From Geobacter sp. UBA5735 (GTDB taxonomy: Bacteria; Desulfobacterota; Desulfuromonadia; Geobacterales; Geobacteraceae), in the NCBI GenBank assembly GCA_002419385.1, contig DIFZ01000039.1, positions 1 through 64,000 of the forward strand: 64,000 nt of DNA, read 5' to 3'. This document shows positions 9,017 to 17,507 of the stretch, piece after piece (position 1 is the stretch's first letter; each line of letters starts with the position of its first letter). The notes under the pieces were generated by a model. That model saw nothing but the letters and a program-made list of their open reading frames with translations, did not search any database and was not told the DNA's origin. Position numbers and translations under genes: made by a program.

Positions 9017-9822
9017 TTGAGATCCCGCCGGTTATAGACTCCTGCCGCAATCGTCAGGACCAAAGCGCAGTAAAGCATCACTTGCGCCAGGTTCAACGCT
9101 AGTGTAGACATCTCAGGCCTTTTGCCCAGCGCAACGATGAGCCCCTTGTAGTCAAATCGTGTGAAGTTAGGGAAAACAAGGGTCAACCCTACCAGGAACT
9201 TTTTGACCAGCAGGGAATTTCCTTGGAAAAAGTTTATTGCGACCGGCAATCCGCTGCAGATAAGGTAGTATGAAAGCGTAACCAGCAAGACAGTGAACCC
9301 GCCCCGTATCATGCCTGAGAAGAGGACAATTACACTCAGAATCATTGCCTGAATGCTGAGAACTCCTGCCCAGGACAGCAGGTATTCCAGGATACCCAAG
9401 CGGCTGAAGTAAACCTCGCCAACCCAGAATTTTATCAGTGCGAGCACGCCGTATCCGATTGTGCCAAGCAATGCATTGAGCAACAAGAGCAGAAACAGCA
9501 GTCCGGCAAAAACACCCAGGACATATTCCGTTCTGGAAAGCGGTCGGGCAAGCAGTGTATGGATGACCCGGCGATCCTCACCCCAACTCATCACCTGCAC
9601 GGCATGGAAAAAGAGGAACACCATTCCTGCGCACCAGCCGATTGTCACAACGAAATCAGCAAGCATACGGCCGATATCACGGGGGACAAAACTGAAGAAG
9701 AAAAGGCCGCTCACCTCGATGCCCAAGGCAAGCGCCACAAGACCGATAAGGGCATGGCGTCGCAGGCCATCGACCACTACAAGTCGTGCAAGTGCGGAAA
9801 TACGTTTCAATGATTTTTTCAT
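9013..9822 (-). CDS. ABC-2 type transporter permease (PilI-like by position)
   Basis: A 269-aa integral membrane protein with about six hydrophobic helices and no large soluble domain, typical of ABC-2/NatB-type permeases. The N-terminal cytoplasmic segment is basic. It overlaps the upstream ATPase gene by 4 nt and the downstream gene by 4 nt, so the three are a tight translational unit. The set follows pilA, as pilH-pilI do in Myxococcus xanthus, where the transporter is needed for pilus assembly. The substrate is unknown here. Confidence 0.85.
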   Translation of the reverse strand: MKKSLKRISALARLVVVDGLRRHALIGLVALALGIEVSGLFFFSFVPRDIGRMLADFVVTIGWCAGMVFLFFHAVQVMSWGEDRRVIHTLLARPLSRTEYVLGVFAGLLFLLLLLNALLGTIGYGVLALIKFWVGEVYFSRLGILEYLLSWAGVLSIQAMILSVIVLFSGMIRGGFTVLLVTLSYYLICSGLPVAINFFQGNSLLVKKFLVGLTLVFPNFTRFDYKGLIVALGKRPEMSTLALNLAQVMLYCALVLTIAAGVYNRRDLK

Positions 9823-10565
9823 GACTGGGCCACCCCTATGGCGTTCAGAAAACCGTCCACTATAGTTGTCGTCCCGAATGATTCCGACAATTCCTTAGGG
9901 GTACCCTCAAAACGTTTCTCACCCTTGTGCAAAATCAACAGGCGGTCCGCCAACCGGTCCACGTCCTCGAGGATATGCGTGCAGAAGAGAATGGTCTTGC
10001 CCTGGGCCTTGAGATCCTGGATCAACTGGGTGATGCTGGCGCGGCCAATTGGGTCGAGGCCGCTCATGGGCTCGTCGAGGATGAGGAGAGAAGGATCGTG
10101 CACAAGGGCCAGGACGAAACTCGCCCGCTGCTGCATGCCCTTGGAAAAAGAACGGATCGGCCTTTTGCGGGCGTCCCACAGTTCAAGTGCCTTGAGCCAG
10201 CGTTCCGATTGCTCTTTGAGTACGCTTTTCGACAGGCCATGCGTAGTTCCTACAAAGCTGAGCATGTCCAGAACGGTAAGACTCGATGGGAAGCTGGCTA
10301 TTTCCGGGAGGTAGCCGATGTCATGGCGAAGAGTGCTGTCCGCAGGAGAGCGGCCCTCCAAGGTAATTGAACCCTTGTCAGGCCGAATGAAATCCATGAG
10401 CAGGCGGATGCAGGTGCTCTTCCCGGCGCCGTTGGCGCCGATCAGTCCCAGTGTCTCGCCGCGCCTGACGGTAAAGCTTACCCCCTTGAGAGCAGGCTCA
10501 GAAACCTTCCCCAATTCCCGCTCATAGGTCTTCCAGACCTCGGAAAAGCAGACTCCTTCCTCCAT
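9819..10565 (-). CDS. ABC transporter ATP-binding protein (PilH-like by position)
   Basis: A 248-aa nucleotide-binding subunit. Walker A is GANGAGKST (residues 43-51), the signature motif is SFSKGMQQR and Walker B plus D-loop is LLILDEPMSGLD. The C-terminal H-loop is in FCTHILED. It resembles the CcmA/NatA-type ATPases that pair with ABC-2 permeases, and the next gene is such a permease. It starts 92 nt downstream of the pilA stop, beyond a strong hairpin terminator, so expression probably depends on read-through or a separate promoter. Confidence 0.92.
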   Translation of the reverse strand: MEEGVCFSEVWKTYERELGKVSEPALKGVSFTVRRGETLGLIGANGAGKSTCIRLLMDFIRPDKGSITLEGRSPADSTLRHDIGYLPEIASFPSSLTVLDMLSFVGTTHGLSKSVLKEQSERWLKALELWDARKRPIRSFSKGMQQRASFVLALVHDPSLLILDEPMSGLDPIGRASITQLIQDLKAQGKTILFCTHILEDVDRLADRLLILHKGEKRFEGTPKELSESFGTTTIVDGFLNAIGVAQS

Positions 10566-10593
10566 AGACCTCCCCCGATTTTGCAGGTTATGT

Positions 10594-10625
10594 TAAAACA
10601 AGGCGCCGGCATTTTGCCGGCGCCC
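10594..10625 (-). terminator. Terminator or attenuator between pilA and the ABC genes
   Basis: A perfect 9-bp stem GGCGCCGGC/GCCGGCGCC with a 5-nt loop is followed on the minus strand by TTGTTTT. It would end most pilA transcripts and let pilA mRNA greatly exceed that of the ABC genes. Confidence 0.85.
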
Positions 10626-10657
10626 AACATATCGAATATCAATTTTATAAGTATTTT

Positions 10658-11299
10658 TTAGCGAGCTGCCCAGTTTCCGAGGCCGGCGATAGTACTTGCC
10701 AGCGCAGCACCGCCAGGCTCAAAATCGTTGGCACCAGTAGTCGGTGCAACCATTTGGGCAGCAGCCAGTTCTAAGCCTGCTGCAGCAGTGCCGCCGACAG
10801 AATATAAACTCGTAACATCACTGTCAACTCCGTAATAGGTATCTCCCTGAGTATGCTTTGTTACACCGGTGAAGTTGTCAGCATTGTTGCTAACGGATGA
10901 TATTACATGGACGTTATTGCCAAGCGGTAGCCGCATGAAACGGTTTGCTCCAGATGTAGTCATGACAACCATTGGGATGTTACCGGCTGCTACAGCTGCA
11001 GCACCCGCTTGAGGAACAAGAACACCAGCTGTTGTAGCACCAGCACCAGGAACAGCCGCTGCCGGGACAGCAGCCGCCGTACCCTCGTTCGACACACCGA
11101 ACAGGCGCCAATCAGAGTAAAATGCCGCTTGTGAGGTAGACAGGTTGCGCACATCACTCTGCGCTGAAGAGTTAAAGCCCCTGATACGGTACGCTGCGAA
11201 CTGCGGAATGGCGATGGCCGCCAGGATGCCAATGATCGCTACGACGATCAGCAGTTCGATGAGGGTGAAGCCTTCTTGCTTTCTGAGTTTTGCCAACAT
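10658..11299 (-). CDS. pilA: Type IV major pilin, long form
   Basis: A 213-aa prepilin. The leader MLAKLRKQEG precedes the processing site G|FTLIE, with Phe1 and Glu5 of the mature pilin conserved. The first 60 mature residues closely follow the short PilA-N of Geobacter sulfurreducens and have aromatic residues at mature positions 1, 24, 27, 32, 51 and 57, plus 50 and 54. A long C-terminal region follows. It begins with an Ala/Val/Pro/Gly-rich stretch (about residues 70-105) and continues as a probable globular domain. No separate PilA-C/Spc gene follows, so this is a one-piece long pilin. The gene has a sigma-54 promoter at 11391-11407 and lies downstream of pilR. The ATG at 11299 has an AAAGGAG ribosome-binding site. 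Confidence 0.93.
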   Translation of the reverse strand: MLAKLRKQEGFTLIELLIVVAIIGILAAIAIPQFAAYRIRGFNSSAQSDVRNLSTSQAAFYSDWRLFGVSNEGTAAAVPAAAVPGAGATTAGVLVPQAGAAAVAAGNIPMVVMTTSGANRFMRLPLGNNVHVISSVSNNADNFTGVTKHTQGDTYYGVDSDVTSLYSVGGTAAAGLELAAAQMVAPTTGANDFEPGGAALASTIAGLGNWAAR

Positions 11300-11390
11300 G
11301 GTAAATCTCCTTTCGCTCTGTTGCTTGGTTTTGGAGTCTTCCGGTCGCTCTGAGCCCGGTTTTCCTCGTGAATTGTTGTTGCCAATTTAC

Positions 11391-11407
11391 TAGCACCTTT
11401 CATGCCA
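11391..11407 (-). promoter_or_regulatory. Sigma-54 (RpoN) promoter of pilA
   Basis: The minus strand reads TGGCAT-N5-GTGCTA, with GG and GC exactly 10 nt apart as in the -24/-12 consensus (TGGCAC-N5-TTGCT). It lies about 90 nt before the pilA ATG. pilA is RpoN/PilR-dependent in Geobacter and Pseudomonas, and the PilR gene is next door. Confidence 0.8.
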
Positions 11408-11466
11408 AACGACAGAGTTAAAATGGAGGCTGCACTTTTTCATGGAAAACATGTTGATAGTAACAA

Positions 11467-11601
11467 GGACAGGCACGGGCTTGCGCGCCGGTCCAGCCTT
11501 CGTAGCCAAGGCACTTCAGCGGAGTAGACAGCGCTACAGGCCTCCTCCGCCAAAGCAGCTCAGGCTGCGGCGGCCGGACACGCAGGCGGGGACCTGCCCC
11601 T
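11467..11601. repeat. R1-related dispersed repeat between pilR and pilA
   Basis: On the minus strand it starts GTAGGGGCAGGTCCCCGCCT and ends with GCGCGCAAGCCCGTGCCTGT, matching the GTAGGGGCAGG/GTGCCTGCCC module near 3750-3777 and 24944-24972, with a GC-rich central part. It separates the pilA promoter from the rest of the intergenic region. No ORF is evident in it. Confidence 0.6.
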
Positions 11602-11686
11602 ACGATATCAACCTCTTGGGCCCCTAAAAAATATTGCTTTACTGGTTGCTGCGCCAATGATTTTCAGCCACCCCGGCCACCATTAG

Positions 11687-11701
11687 TGACAATTTATGTC
11701 A
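11687..11701. promoter_or_regulatory. TGACA-N5-TGTCA inverted repeat upstream of pilA
   Basis: A perfect palindromic half-site pair (TGACA ATTTA TGTCA) lies about 280 nt upstream of the pilA -24/-12 element and 40 nt after the pilR stop. TGTC-containing sites are known PilR targets in Pseudomonas. A role as a PilR enhancer is inferred and unproven. Confidence 0.35.
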
Positions 11702-11739
11702 TTCCCCGCTGCCGCAAATTGACTCTCTGCCCAAGGTCG

Positions 11740-13113
11740 TCACTCGTCGTCCATGCCGAACTTGGCGAGACGGTAACGGATGGAGCGAAATGAAAGCCCC
11801 AGGAGTTCCGCAGCCCTCTTTTTCACCCCTCCGCAGCGCTCCAACGCCTGCTGGAGCAACTGCTTTTCAATCCCGTCCAGGTATGCTTCCAGGTTCATCC
11901 CATCCGGAGGGATCTCAATTCCTTCCCCTCTCGGAACCACGCCGCAGCAGTTGAAGACCTGCGGAGGAAAACAATCTTCTTCGATGCGGCGGTTACCAAG
12001 GACAACGCAGCGTTCCACAAGATTTTCCAGTTCGCGCACATTGCCGGGGAAGGGGTAGGCCAGCAGCAGCTTGAGGGCGCCGGGAGCGATCTGCTCTGCT
12101 CCGCACTCCTGACCGGCATATTTCTTCAGGAAGTGTTCGACCAGAATCGGTATGTCGTCCGGCCGCTCGCGCAGGGAAGGCATCTTTACCGCCACCACGT
12201 TGAGACGGTAGAACAGGTCTTCGCGGAAGCTCCCTTCCCGCACCTGCTCCTCCAGGTCGCGGTTCGTTGCCGCTACAAGGCGTATATCCGCTTTCATCGA
12301 CTCCGTTCCGCCGACCCGCCGGAATTCCCGCTCCTGGATGACCCGCAGCAGCTTGGCCTGGAGCATGAGCGGAACCTCGCCGATCTCGTCCAGGAACAGG
12401 GTGCCCCCCTCGGCCTGCTCGAACAGTCCGGGGCGATCCGAAACCGCTCCGGTGAACGCGCCTTTCTGGTGGCCGAAGAGTTCGCTCTCCATCAGCGTCT
12501 CGGGGATTGCTCCGCAGTTGACCGCCACAAACGGCTTGGCTTGCCGCGGGCTGTTGTAGTGGATCGCCTTGGCTGCCAGTTCCTTGCCCGTGCCGCTCTC
12601 GCCGTAGATCAGTATGTTGGCCGTGCTGCCCGCAACCTTCTCGATCAGGCTGTAAACATCCCGCATCTTCTTGCTCTTGCCGATGAGGCCGCTGAAGCTG
12701 TAGCGCCCCTTGACTTCTTCCTGGAGGCGCAGGTTCTCCCGCTTCAGGCTCCTTCGGTCAAGGGCGTTCCTGACGATGATCTTGATTTCGTCAACGTTGA
12801 ACGGCTTTGCGATATAATCGTAGGCGCCCAGCTTCATCGCCTCAACAGCCTGCTCGGCAGTGGAAAAAGCGGTCACCATGATTACGGCGGTTTCCGGTGA
12901 CTCCTCCTTGACCCGCTCCAGGAGCGCCAGGCCTCCCAGACCGGGCATCTTCACATCGGAGATCACCAGGTCGTAGTTGTTGGAAGACAGCAGGGGGAAA
13001 GCAGCCTCGGCTGTCTCAGCCAGATCTACCGAATACCCTTCCCGCTCCAGCAAAATGCCGAGGAATTCCCTCATGCTCAGTTCGTCGTCGACTACCAGGA
13101 TTTTCGTTTCCAT
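11740..13113 (-). CDS. pilR: Sigma-54-dependent response regulator PilR
   Basis: A 457-aa NtrC-family activator. The receiver domain (residues 1-120) has the phosphoacceptor Asp53 in ISDVKMPG. The AAA+ domain has Walker A GESGTGKE and the sigma-54-contact loop GAFTGA. The C-terminus holds a Fis-type helix-turn-helix ([21 protein letters not shown]). It is encoded between pilS and pilA and is expected to activate the adjacent sigma-54 pilA promoter on signals from PilS. The 284-nt gap from pilS contains a repeat element. Confidence 0.95.
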   Translation of the reverse strand: METKILVVDDELSMREFLGILLEREGYSVDLAETAEAAFPLLSSNNYDLVISDVKMPGLGGLALLERVKEESPETAVIMVTAFSTAEQAVEAMKLGAYDYIAKPFNVDEIKIIVRNALDRRSLKRENLRLQEEVKGRYSFSGLIGKSKKMRDVYSLIEKVAGSTANILIYGESGTGKELAAKAIHYNSPRQAKPFVAVNCGAIPETLMESELFGHQKGAFTGAVSDRPGLFEQAEGGTLFLDEIGEVPLMLQAKLLRVIQEREFRRVGGTESMKADIRLVAATNRDLEEQVREGSFREDLFYRLNVVAVKMPSLRERPDDIPILVEHFLKKYAGQECGAEQIAPGALKLLLAYPFPGNVRELENLVERCVVLGNRRIEEDCFPPQVFNCCGVVPRGEGIEIPPDGMNLEAYLDGIEKQLLQQALERCGGVKKRAAELLGLSFRSIRYRLAKFGMDDE

Positions 13114-13226
13114 AGGGCCTCTTTGGTGAAGCTATGAGTGAAAGCCTTGAATGGGCTGCTGTTGCATGATCATACATAGTTCATATTATTCTTGAGGTTA
13201 TTCCACAACTTCTTTAACGACAGTCG

Positions 13227-13320
13227 AAATCCCCCTCAATCCCCCTTTCTTAAAGGGGGAAGCTGACGTCAATGCTACATGTCCCCCCTTTGAGAAAGGG
13301 GGGGGCGGGGGGGGATTTGA
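13227..13320. repeat. MITE-like palindromic repeat (family R2) between pilS and pilR
   Basis: An element of about 94 bp with terminal inverted repeats: AAATCCCCCTCAATCCCCCT at the left and the complementary AGAAAGGGGGGGGCGGGG-type sequence ending GGGGATTT at the right. An internal TTTCTTAAAGGGGGA palindrome is also present. No coding capacity. It lies in the pilS-pilR interval on the likely operon transcript. Confidence 0.7.
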
Positions 13321-13397
13321 AGTTTCGCAGATAATCTGACAAAGCATAAAAAACATATAAAAAAAGACTGGGTATCAACTACCAAATGCGGCTTTCT

Positions 13398-15029
13398 CTA
13401 CTTCGGCAACACGATGGTAAACTCGGTTCCTTTTCCCTTGACGCTCGACACGCGAATTTTCCCTCCATGCGCCTCGATGACACGGTACACAGTGGCCAAC
13501 CCAAGACCCGTTCCGCCTGTCTTGGTGGTATGGAACGGTTCGAAGACCCGCTTCAGCTCTTCCTCATCCATTCCCGAACCCGTATCGGAAATCGTTATCA
13601 AAACCGCACCGGCTCCCTGGAATTCGTAACAGTGTTCGACTTCCTCTGCCGTTATGCAGATCATCCCGTCATCTGCTATCGCCTCTACTGCATTCACCAG
13701 CAGATTCCACAACACCTGTCGGAACTTGTCGCTATCCACATTGACTGCCAGATCCTGAGGGACGTCATTGCGAATTTTCACTCCCTCGAACCGGCGATCG
13801 GCCTCCATCAGCTCACGGATTTCAGCCACAAGCATTCCCAGGTTCGCCCGTGCCTTGCTCGGCTGGGTCGGCCGGGCATAATCGAGGAAATCCCTGATGA
13901 GCTTGTTCAGCCGTTCCGTCTCGCGAACGATGATGTCCATAAGACGCCTGTCTCCGGCATCTATATTGCCGCCATTTGCGATCAGCTGAACCGACCCGCT
14001 GATGGCAGCCAAGGGATTGCGGATCTCATGGGCGATCCGGGCCGACAGCTCGCCGATAGCGGCCAGCCGGTCGGCCCTTGCAAGCTCCGCCTTCATTCTG
14101 ATGAGCTGGGTGAGATCCTGGAAGTCTATGATAACGCCGATAGGAATACCATCCTTGTCGGTGAAGGTGACCGATTTGAAGCCGAGGGTCATCTCTTCTC
14201 CGGCGCCACGCCGGTGCACCATTTCTTCCCTCGCTATGTTGCCGATCCGTCCAATGAACGGCCCGAAGCCAGGCAGTATTTCGGTCAAGGGCCTGTCATA
14301 GGCATCAGCCTGACTGACACCGGTCAACTGCTCCGCATAGCGGTTGAAAGCACGAATCCGCCCCTCCGGGGTGATGGTCAGCAGCCCGCTGTTGAGGTTC
14401 GACACGATGGCGCTGTTGAGCCGCTCCATTTCCTCGAAATCGATCGTCTGCTTCAGCAGAGCCGTCTCGCTGGCCCTCAGCTTATCCGCAAGGTATCCAG
14501 TCAGAAATGCGGTAAGGAAAAATCCAAAGATGGTGACACTGATAATGAAGAAAAAAGCCCCTGGCTGGAACTGTTGGGCGGCAACGGAAGAAAGCCCGAA
14601 CGACGTAAGCTTGCCGTAGTAATGCAGATCCATGAGTGCGCCATAAAGGATACTGCAAAGGCCCGCGGTATAAAGCGCTTCTTTCCGGGAAAGGAGAATG
14701 CTTGCGCTGATAATTGAAAGCAGGTAAAGAAACGAATAAGGTGATCCAATACCACCCGTCAACAAGAGCAGCAGCGTGACGAACCCCAGGTCCCAGATTA
14801 TCTGCAGATAGGTGAGCGCACGGTTGAACCGGCTGGTAGCTTTCAGAATAATGAGCGCAAAGATGGAAACAAGATAGGTGGCTACTACGAGCTGGGTTAT
14901 GTCAGGGAGGATATATTCGGGTCTTGTTTCAGGCCCCCGAATGCCCAGGATGGTGGTGGAGAGGAGAAAAAGGGACACCACCACCACCCTGGAAAAAACG
15001 AATCGGATCAGTCGCTTCTTTGTTTCCAC
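13398..15029 (-). CDS. pilS: Sensor histidine kinase PilS
   Basis: A 543-aa membrane kinase. About six transmembrane helices lie in residues 8-180, a PAS-like domain in about 200-310, a dimerisation/phosphoacceptor domain with the H-box AHEIRNPLAAI (His334), and a catalytic domain with N-box NLLVNAVEA, G1 DTGSGMDEEEL and G2 GGTGLGLATV. The architecture is that of PilS, partner of PilR, which regulates pilin transcription. It starts 3 nt after the pilC side of the cluster, so pilC and pilS are probably cotranscribed. Confidence 0.93.
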   Translation of the reverse strand: METKKRLIRFVFSRVVVVSLFLLSTTILGIRGPETRPEYILPDITQLVVATYLVSIFALIILKATSRFNRALTYLQIIWDLGFVTLLLLLTGGIGSPYSFLYLLSIISASILLSRKEALYTAGLCSILYGALMDLHYYGKLTSFGLSSVAAQQFQPGAFFFIISVTIFGFFLTAFLTGYLADKLRASETALLKQTIDFEEMERLNSAIVSNLNSGLLTITPEGRIRAFNRYAEQLTGVSQADAYDRPLTEILPGFGPFIGRIGNIAREEMVHRRGAGEEMTLGFKSVTFTDKDGIPIGVIIDFQDLTQLIRMKAELARADRLAAIGELSARIAHEIRNPLAAISGSVQLIANGGNIDAGDRRLMDIIVRETERLNKLIRDFLDYARPTQPSKARANLGMLVAEIRELMEADRRFEGVKIRNDVPQDLAVNVDSDKFRQVLWNLLVNAVEAIADDGMICITAEEVEHCYEFQGAGAVLITISDTGSGMDEEELKRVFEPFHTTKTGGTGLGLATVYRVIEAHGGKIRVSSVKGKGTEFTIVLPK

Positions 15030-15032
15030 CGG

Positions 15033-16253
15033 TTACTGTGCGACAGCGCCGGCGATTTTGAAGATAGGAAGGTACATGGCAATGACGAGACCACCGACAA
15101 CCACGCCAAGGAAAACCATGAGCAGCGGCTCCAGCATGGATGTCATTGCAGCAACCGCGTTATCAACTTCATCGTCGTAGAAATCTGCAATCTTGGAGAG
15201 CATGGCATCCATTGCGCCGGTTGCCTCACCGACAGAGATCATCTGAACGACCATCGGTGGGAACACCCCGCTCTGGGCAAGAGGCTCGGCAATGGTCTTG
15301 CCCTCCGAGATGGACTGGCGGACCTTCATGATCGCCTCTTCCACGACCACGTTCCCGGCCGTCCTGGCGACGATATCGAGGCCATCAAGGATGGGAACAC
15401 CACTGCTTACCAACGTACCAAGCGTCCGGGTAAACTTCGCAACAGAAACCTTACGAATAAGGGGGCCGGCTATTGGCGCCCGCAAAGCCATCCGGTCAAG
15501 TGTCTTGCGGCCGTTTTTCGTGGCATAGTACTTTTTGACCGCAAATACCAACGCAAAGATGCCAGCAATAATGACAATAATATATTTTTTCAAAAAATTG
15601 CTGAGCGCAATAACGACCTTGGTCGGCCCGGGCAGATCGGAACCGAAGTCGGCAAACATCTTGGCAAACGTGGGGATGACGAAAACGAGAATGACGCCGA
15701 CAACGACGACCGCAACGGACATGACGGTGGCAGGATAGACCATGGCGCCCTTGATCTGCTTTTTCAGCTTCATGGACTTTTCGGTATAGGAAGCCAGGCG
15801 GTTGAGGATGGTATCCAGGATACCGCCGACCTCGCCCGCAGCCACCAGGCTGACGAAGAGCTGGTCGAAAACCTTGGGGTGCTTGGCCAGCGCATCGGCA
15901 AAGGTCGAACCGCTCTCCACGCTTTCCTTGACCTTCAGCAGCACGCCCTTGAAGGTAGGGTTCTCCTGCTGGCTGGAAAGGATGTCCAGGCACTGGACCA
16001 GCGGCAGGCCGGAGTCGATCATGGTGGCGAACTGGCGGGTGAAGATGACCAGCTCCTTGGTGCTGACCTTTTTCCCGAACATGGCCGGCAGCTTGAGTTC
16101 CATGCTGAGGCCCTTGCCCTCTTCCTTGATGGAAATGCCGCCGAAACCGTATTTTTTCAGCTGGGCCTCGACCATGTCCCGGGACTTGGCCTCCATCACG
16201 CCGTTCTGGACCGCCCCTGTCCTGCTCCTGGCTTCCCACTGGAATTTCGCCAT
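15033..16253 (-). CDS. pilC: Type IV pilus inner-membrane platform protein PilC
   Basis: A 406-aa protein of the T2SSF/GspF family, the inner-membrane platform that couples PilB/PilT ATPase motion to pilin insertion or removal. Two homologous cytoplasmic F domains (about residues 65-190 and 270-390) are each followed by membrane helices, and the hydrophobic C-terminus ends in a typical final helix. The motif FTRQFATMIDSGLPLVQCL in the first domain matches the family. It lies between pilT and pilS. Confidence 0.95.
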   Translation of the reverse strand: MAKFQWEARSRTGAVQNGVMEAKSRDMVEAQLKKYGFGGISIKEEGKGLSMELKLPAMFGKKVSTKELVIFTRQFATMIDSGLPLVQCLDILSSQQENPTFKGVLLKVKESVESGSTFADALAKHPKVFDQLFVSLVAAGEVGGILDTILNRLASYTEKSMKLKKQIKGAMVYPATVMSVAVVVVGVILVFVIPTFAKMFADFGSDLPGPTKVVIALSNFLKKYIIVIIAGIFALVFAVKKYYATKNGRKTLDRMALRAPIAGPLIRKVSVAKFTRTLGTLVSSGVPILDGLDIVARTAGNVVVEEAIMKVRQSISEGKTIAEPLAQSGVFPPMVVQMISVGEATGAMDAMLSKIADFYDDEVDNAVAAMTSMLEPLLMVFLGVVVGGLVIAMYLPIFKIAGAVAQ

Positions 16254-16334
16254 CTTGTCCTCCTTCCACGCAGTGTCAAAGAAAGCATCCCCACCGAGGG
16301 GGAGTAACCTGTTGTCAAACCGATCGCGCCGCCC

Positions 16335-17432
16335 CTATCTCAAAGGCTTCTTGGACGGCATCTGCCCGCCCGCCATGCCCAGCATCTGCCGCAGTTCATC
16401 GGGGTCGGACGACCTGCCCATGGCGTCGTCCAGGGTTATCGTCCGCCGCTGGTAGAGGTTCAGGAGCGACTGGTTCATGGTCTGCATGCCGAATTTCTCC
16501 TGCCCCACCTGCATCTGGGAATAGATCTGGTGCAGCTTGTCCTCGCGGATCAGGTTCCTGATGGCCGGGTTGGGCACCATGATCTCCATGGCCATGGCCC
16601 GTCCCTTGCCGGACGCCTTGGGAATCAGCGTCTGGGACAGGACCCCCTCCAGCACGAAGGAAAGCTGGGCGCGGATCTGCGGCTGCTGGTAGGGCGGAAA
16701 CACGTCGACGATGCGGTTGATGGTCTGGACGCAGGAATTGGTGTGGAGCGTGGCGAAGCAGAGGTGGCCGGTTTCCGCCAGGGTCAGGGCCGCTTCGATG
16801 GTCTCCAGGTCGCGCATCTCGCCGATCAGGACCACGTCCGGGTCCTGGCGCAGCACGTATTTGAGGGCATGCTTGAAGCTCTTCGTGTCCGAACCCACTT
16901 CACGCTGGTTCACCAGGCAGTTCTTGTGGGGGTGGAGGAACTCGATGGGATCCTCGATGGTGACGATATGGTCGTGGCGCTCAATGTTGATCCGGTCCAG
17001 GATGGTCGCCAGGGTGGTTGACTTGCCGCTGCCGGTGGGGCCGGTGACCAGCACCAGGCCGCGCGGCTTGTAGACGAAATCGGAAACGATGGGCGGCAGG
17101 CCCAGTTCTTCGAATGACATGATCTTGAAGGGAATGGTCCGGAACACCCCCGCCACTGCGCCGCGCTGGAGGAACACGTTGCCCCTGAAGCGGGACAGTC
17201 CCTTCACGCCGAAGGACAGGTCCAGTTCGTTCTCTTCCTCGAAACGGTGCTTCTGGACATCGGTCAACACGCTGTAGCACAACTGCTTGGTCTCCACCGG
17301 GTTGAGCGGCGGCAGGTCCAGCGGCACCAGGGAACCGTCGATCCGCACCTGGGGGGGCGTATTGACGGTAAGATGCAGGTCGGATCCGCCCCGCTCGATG
17401 AGCTGCTTCAACATTTCATGCAAATTTGCCAT
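16335..17432 (-). CDS. pilT: Type IV pilus retraction ATPase PilT
   Basis: A 365-aa secretion ATPase. Walker A is GPTGSGKST (131-139), the Asp box is IEDPIEFLH, Walker B is VVLIGEMRDLET and the His box is TGHLCFATLHT. The PilT-specific AIRNLIRE motif near the C-terminus separates it from PilB. It powers pilus depolymerisation and twitching. It lies between pilB and pilC, with an R1 repeat in the 75-nt gap after pilB. Confidence 0.96.
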   Translation of the reverse strand: MANLHEMLKQLIERGGSDLHLTVNTPPQVRIDGSLVPLDLPPLNPVETKQLCYSVLTDVQKHRFEEENELDLSFGVKGLSRFRGNVFLQRGAVAGVFRTIPFKIMSFEELGLPPIVSDFVYKPRGLVLVTGPTGSGKSTTLATILDRINIERHDHIVTIEDPIEFLHPHKNCLVNQREVGSDTKSFKHALKYVLRQDPDVVLIGEMRDLETIEAALTLAETGHLCFATLHTNSCVQTINRIVDVFPPYQQPQIRAQLSFVLEGVLSQTLIPKASGKGRAMAMEIMVPNPAIRNLIREDKLHQIYSQMQVGQEKFGMQTMNQSLLNLYQRRTITLDDAMGRSSDPDELRQMLGMAGGQMPSKKPLR

Positions 17433-17469
17433 GTATCATCTCCCTGACTTCAAACGAATAGAATACCAT

Positions 17470-17498
17470 TGTAGGGGCGCCCCCCTGTGGGTGCCCTC
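17470..17498. repeat. R1 repeat module inside the pilB-pilT interval
   Basis: TGTAGGGGCGCCCCCCTGTG followed by GGTGCCCTC, matching 711-745 and 3807-3836. It can form a hairpin and sits on the presumed pilB-pilT transcript, so it might act as a processing or attenuation site. Confidence 0.75.
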
Positions 17499-17507
17499 GG
17501 TTTCATG

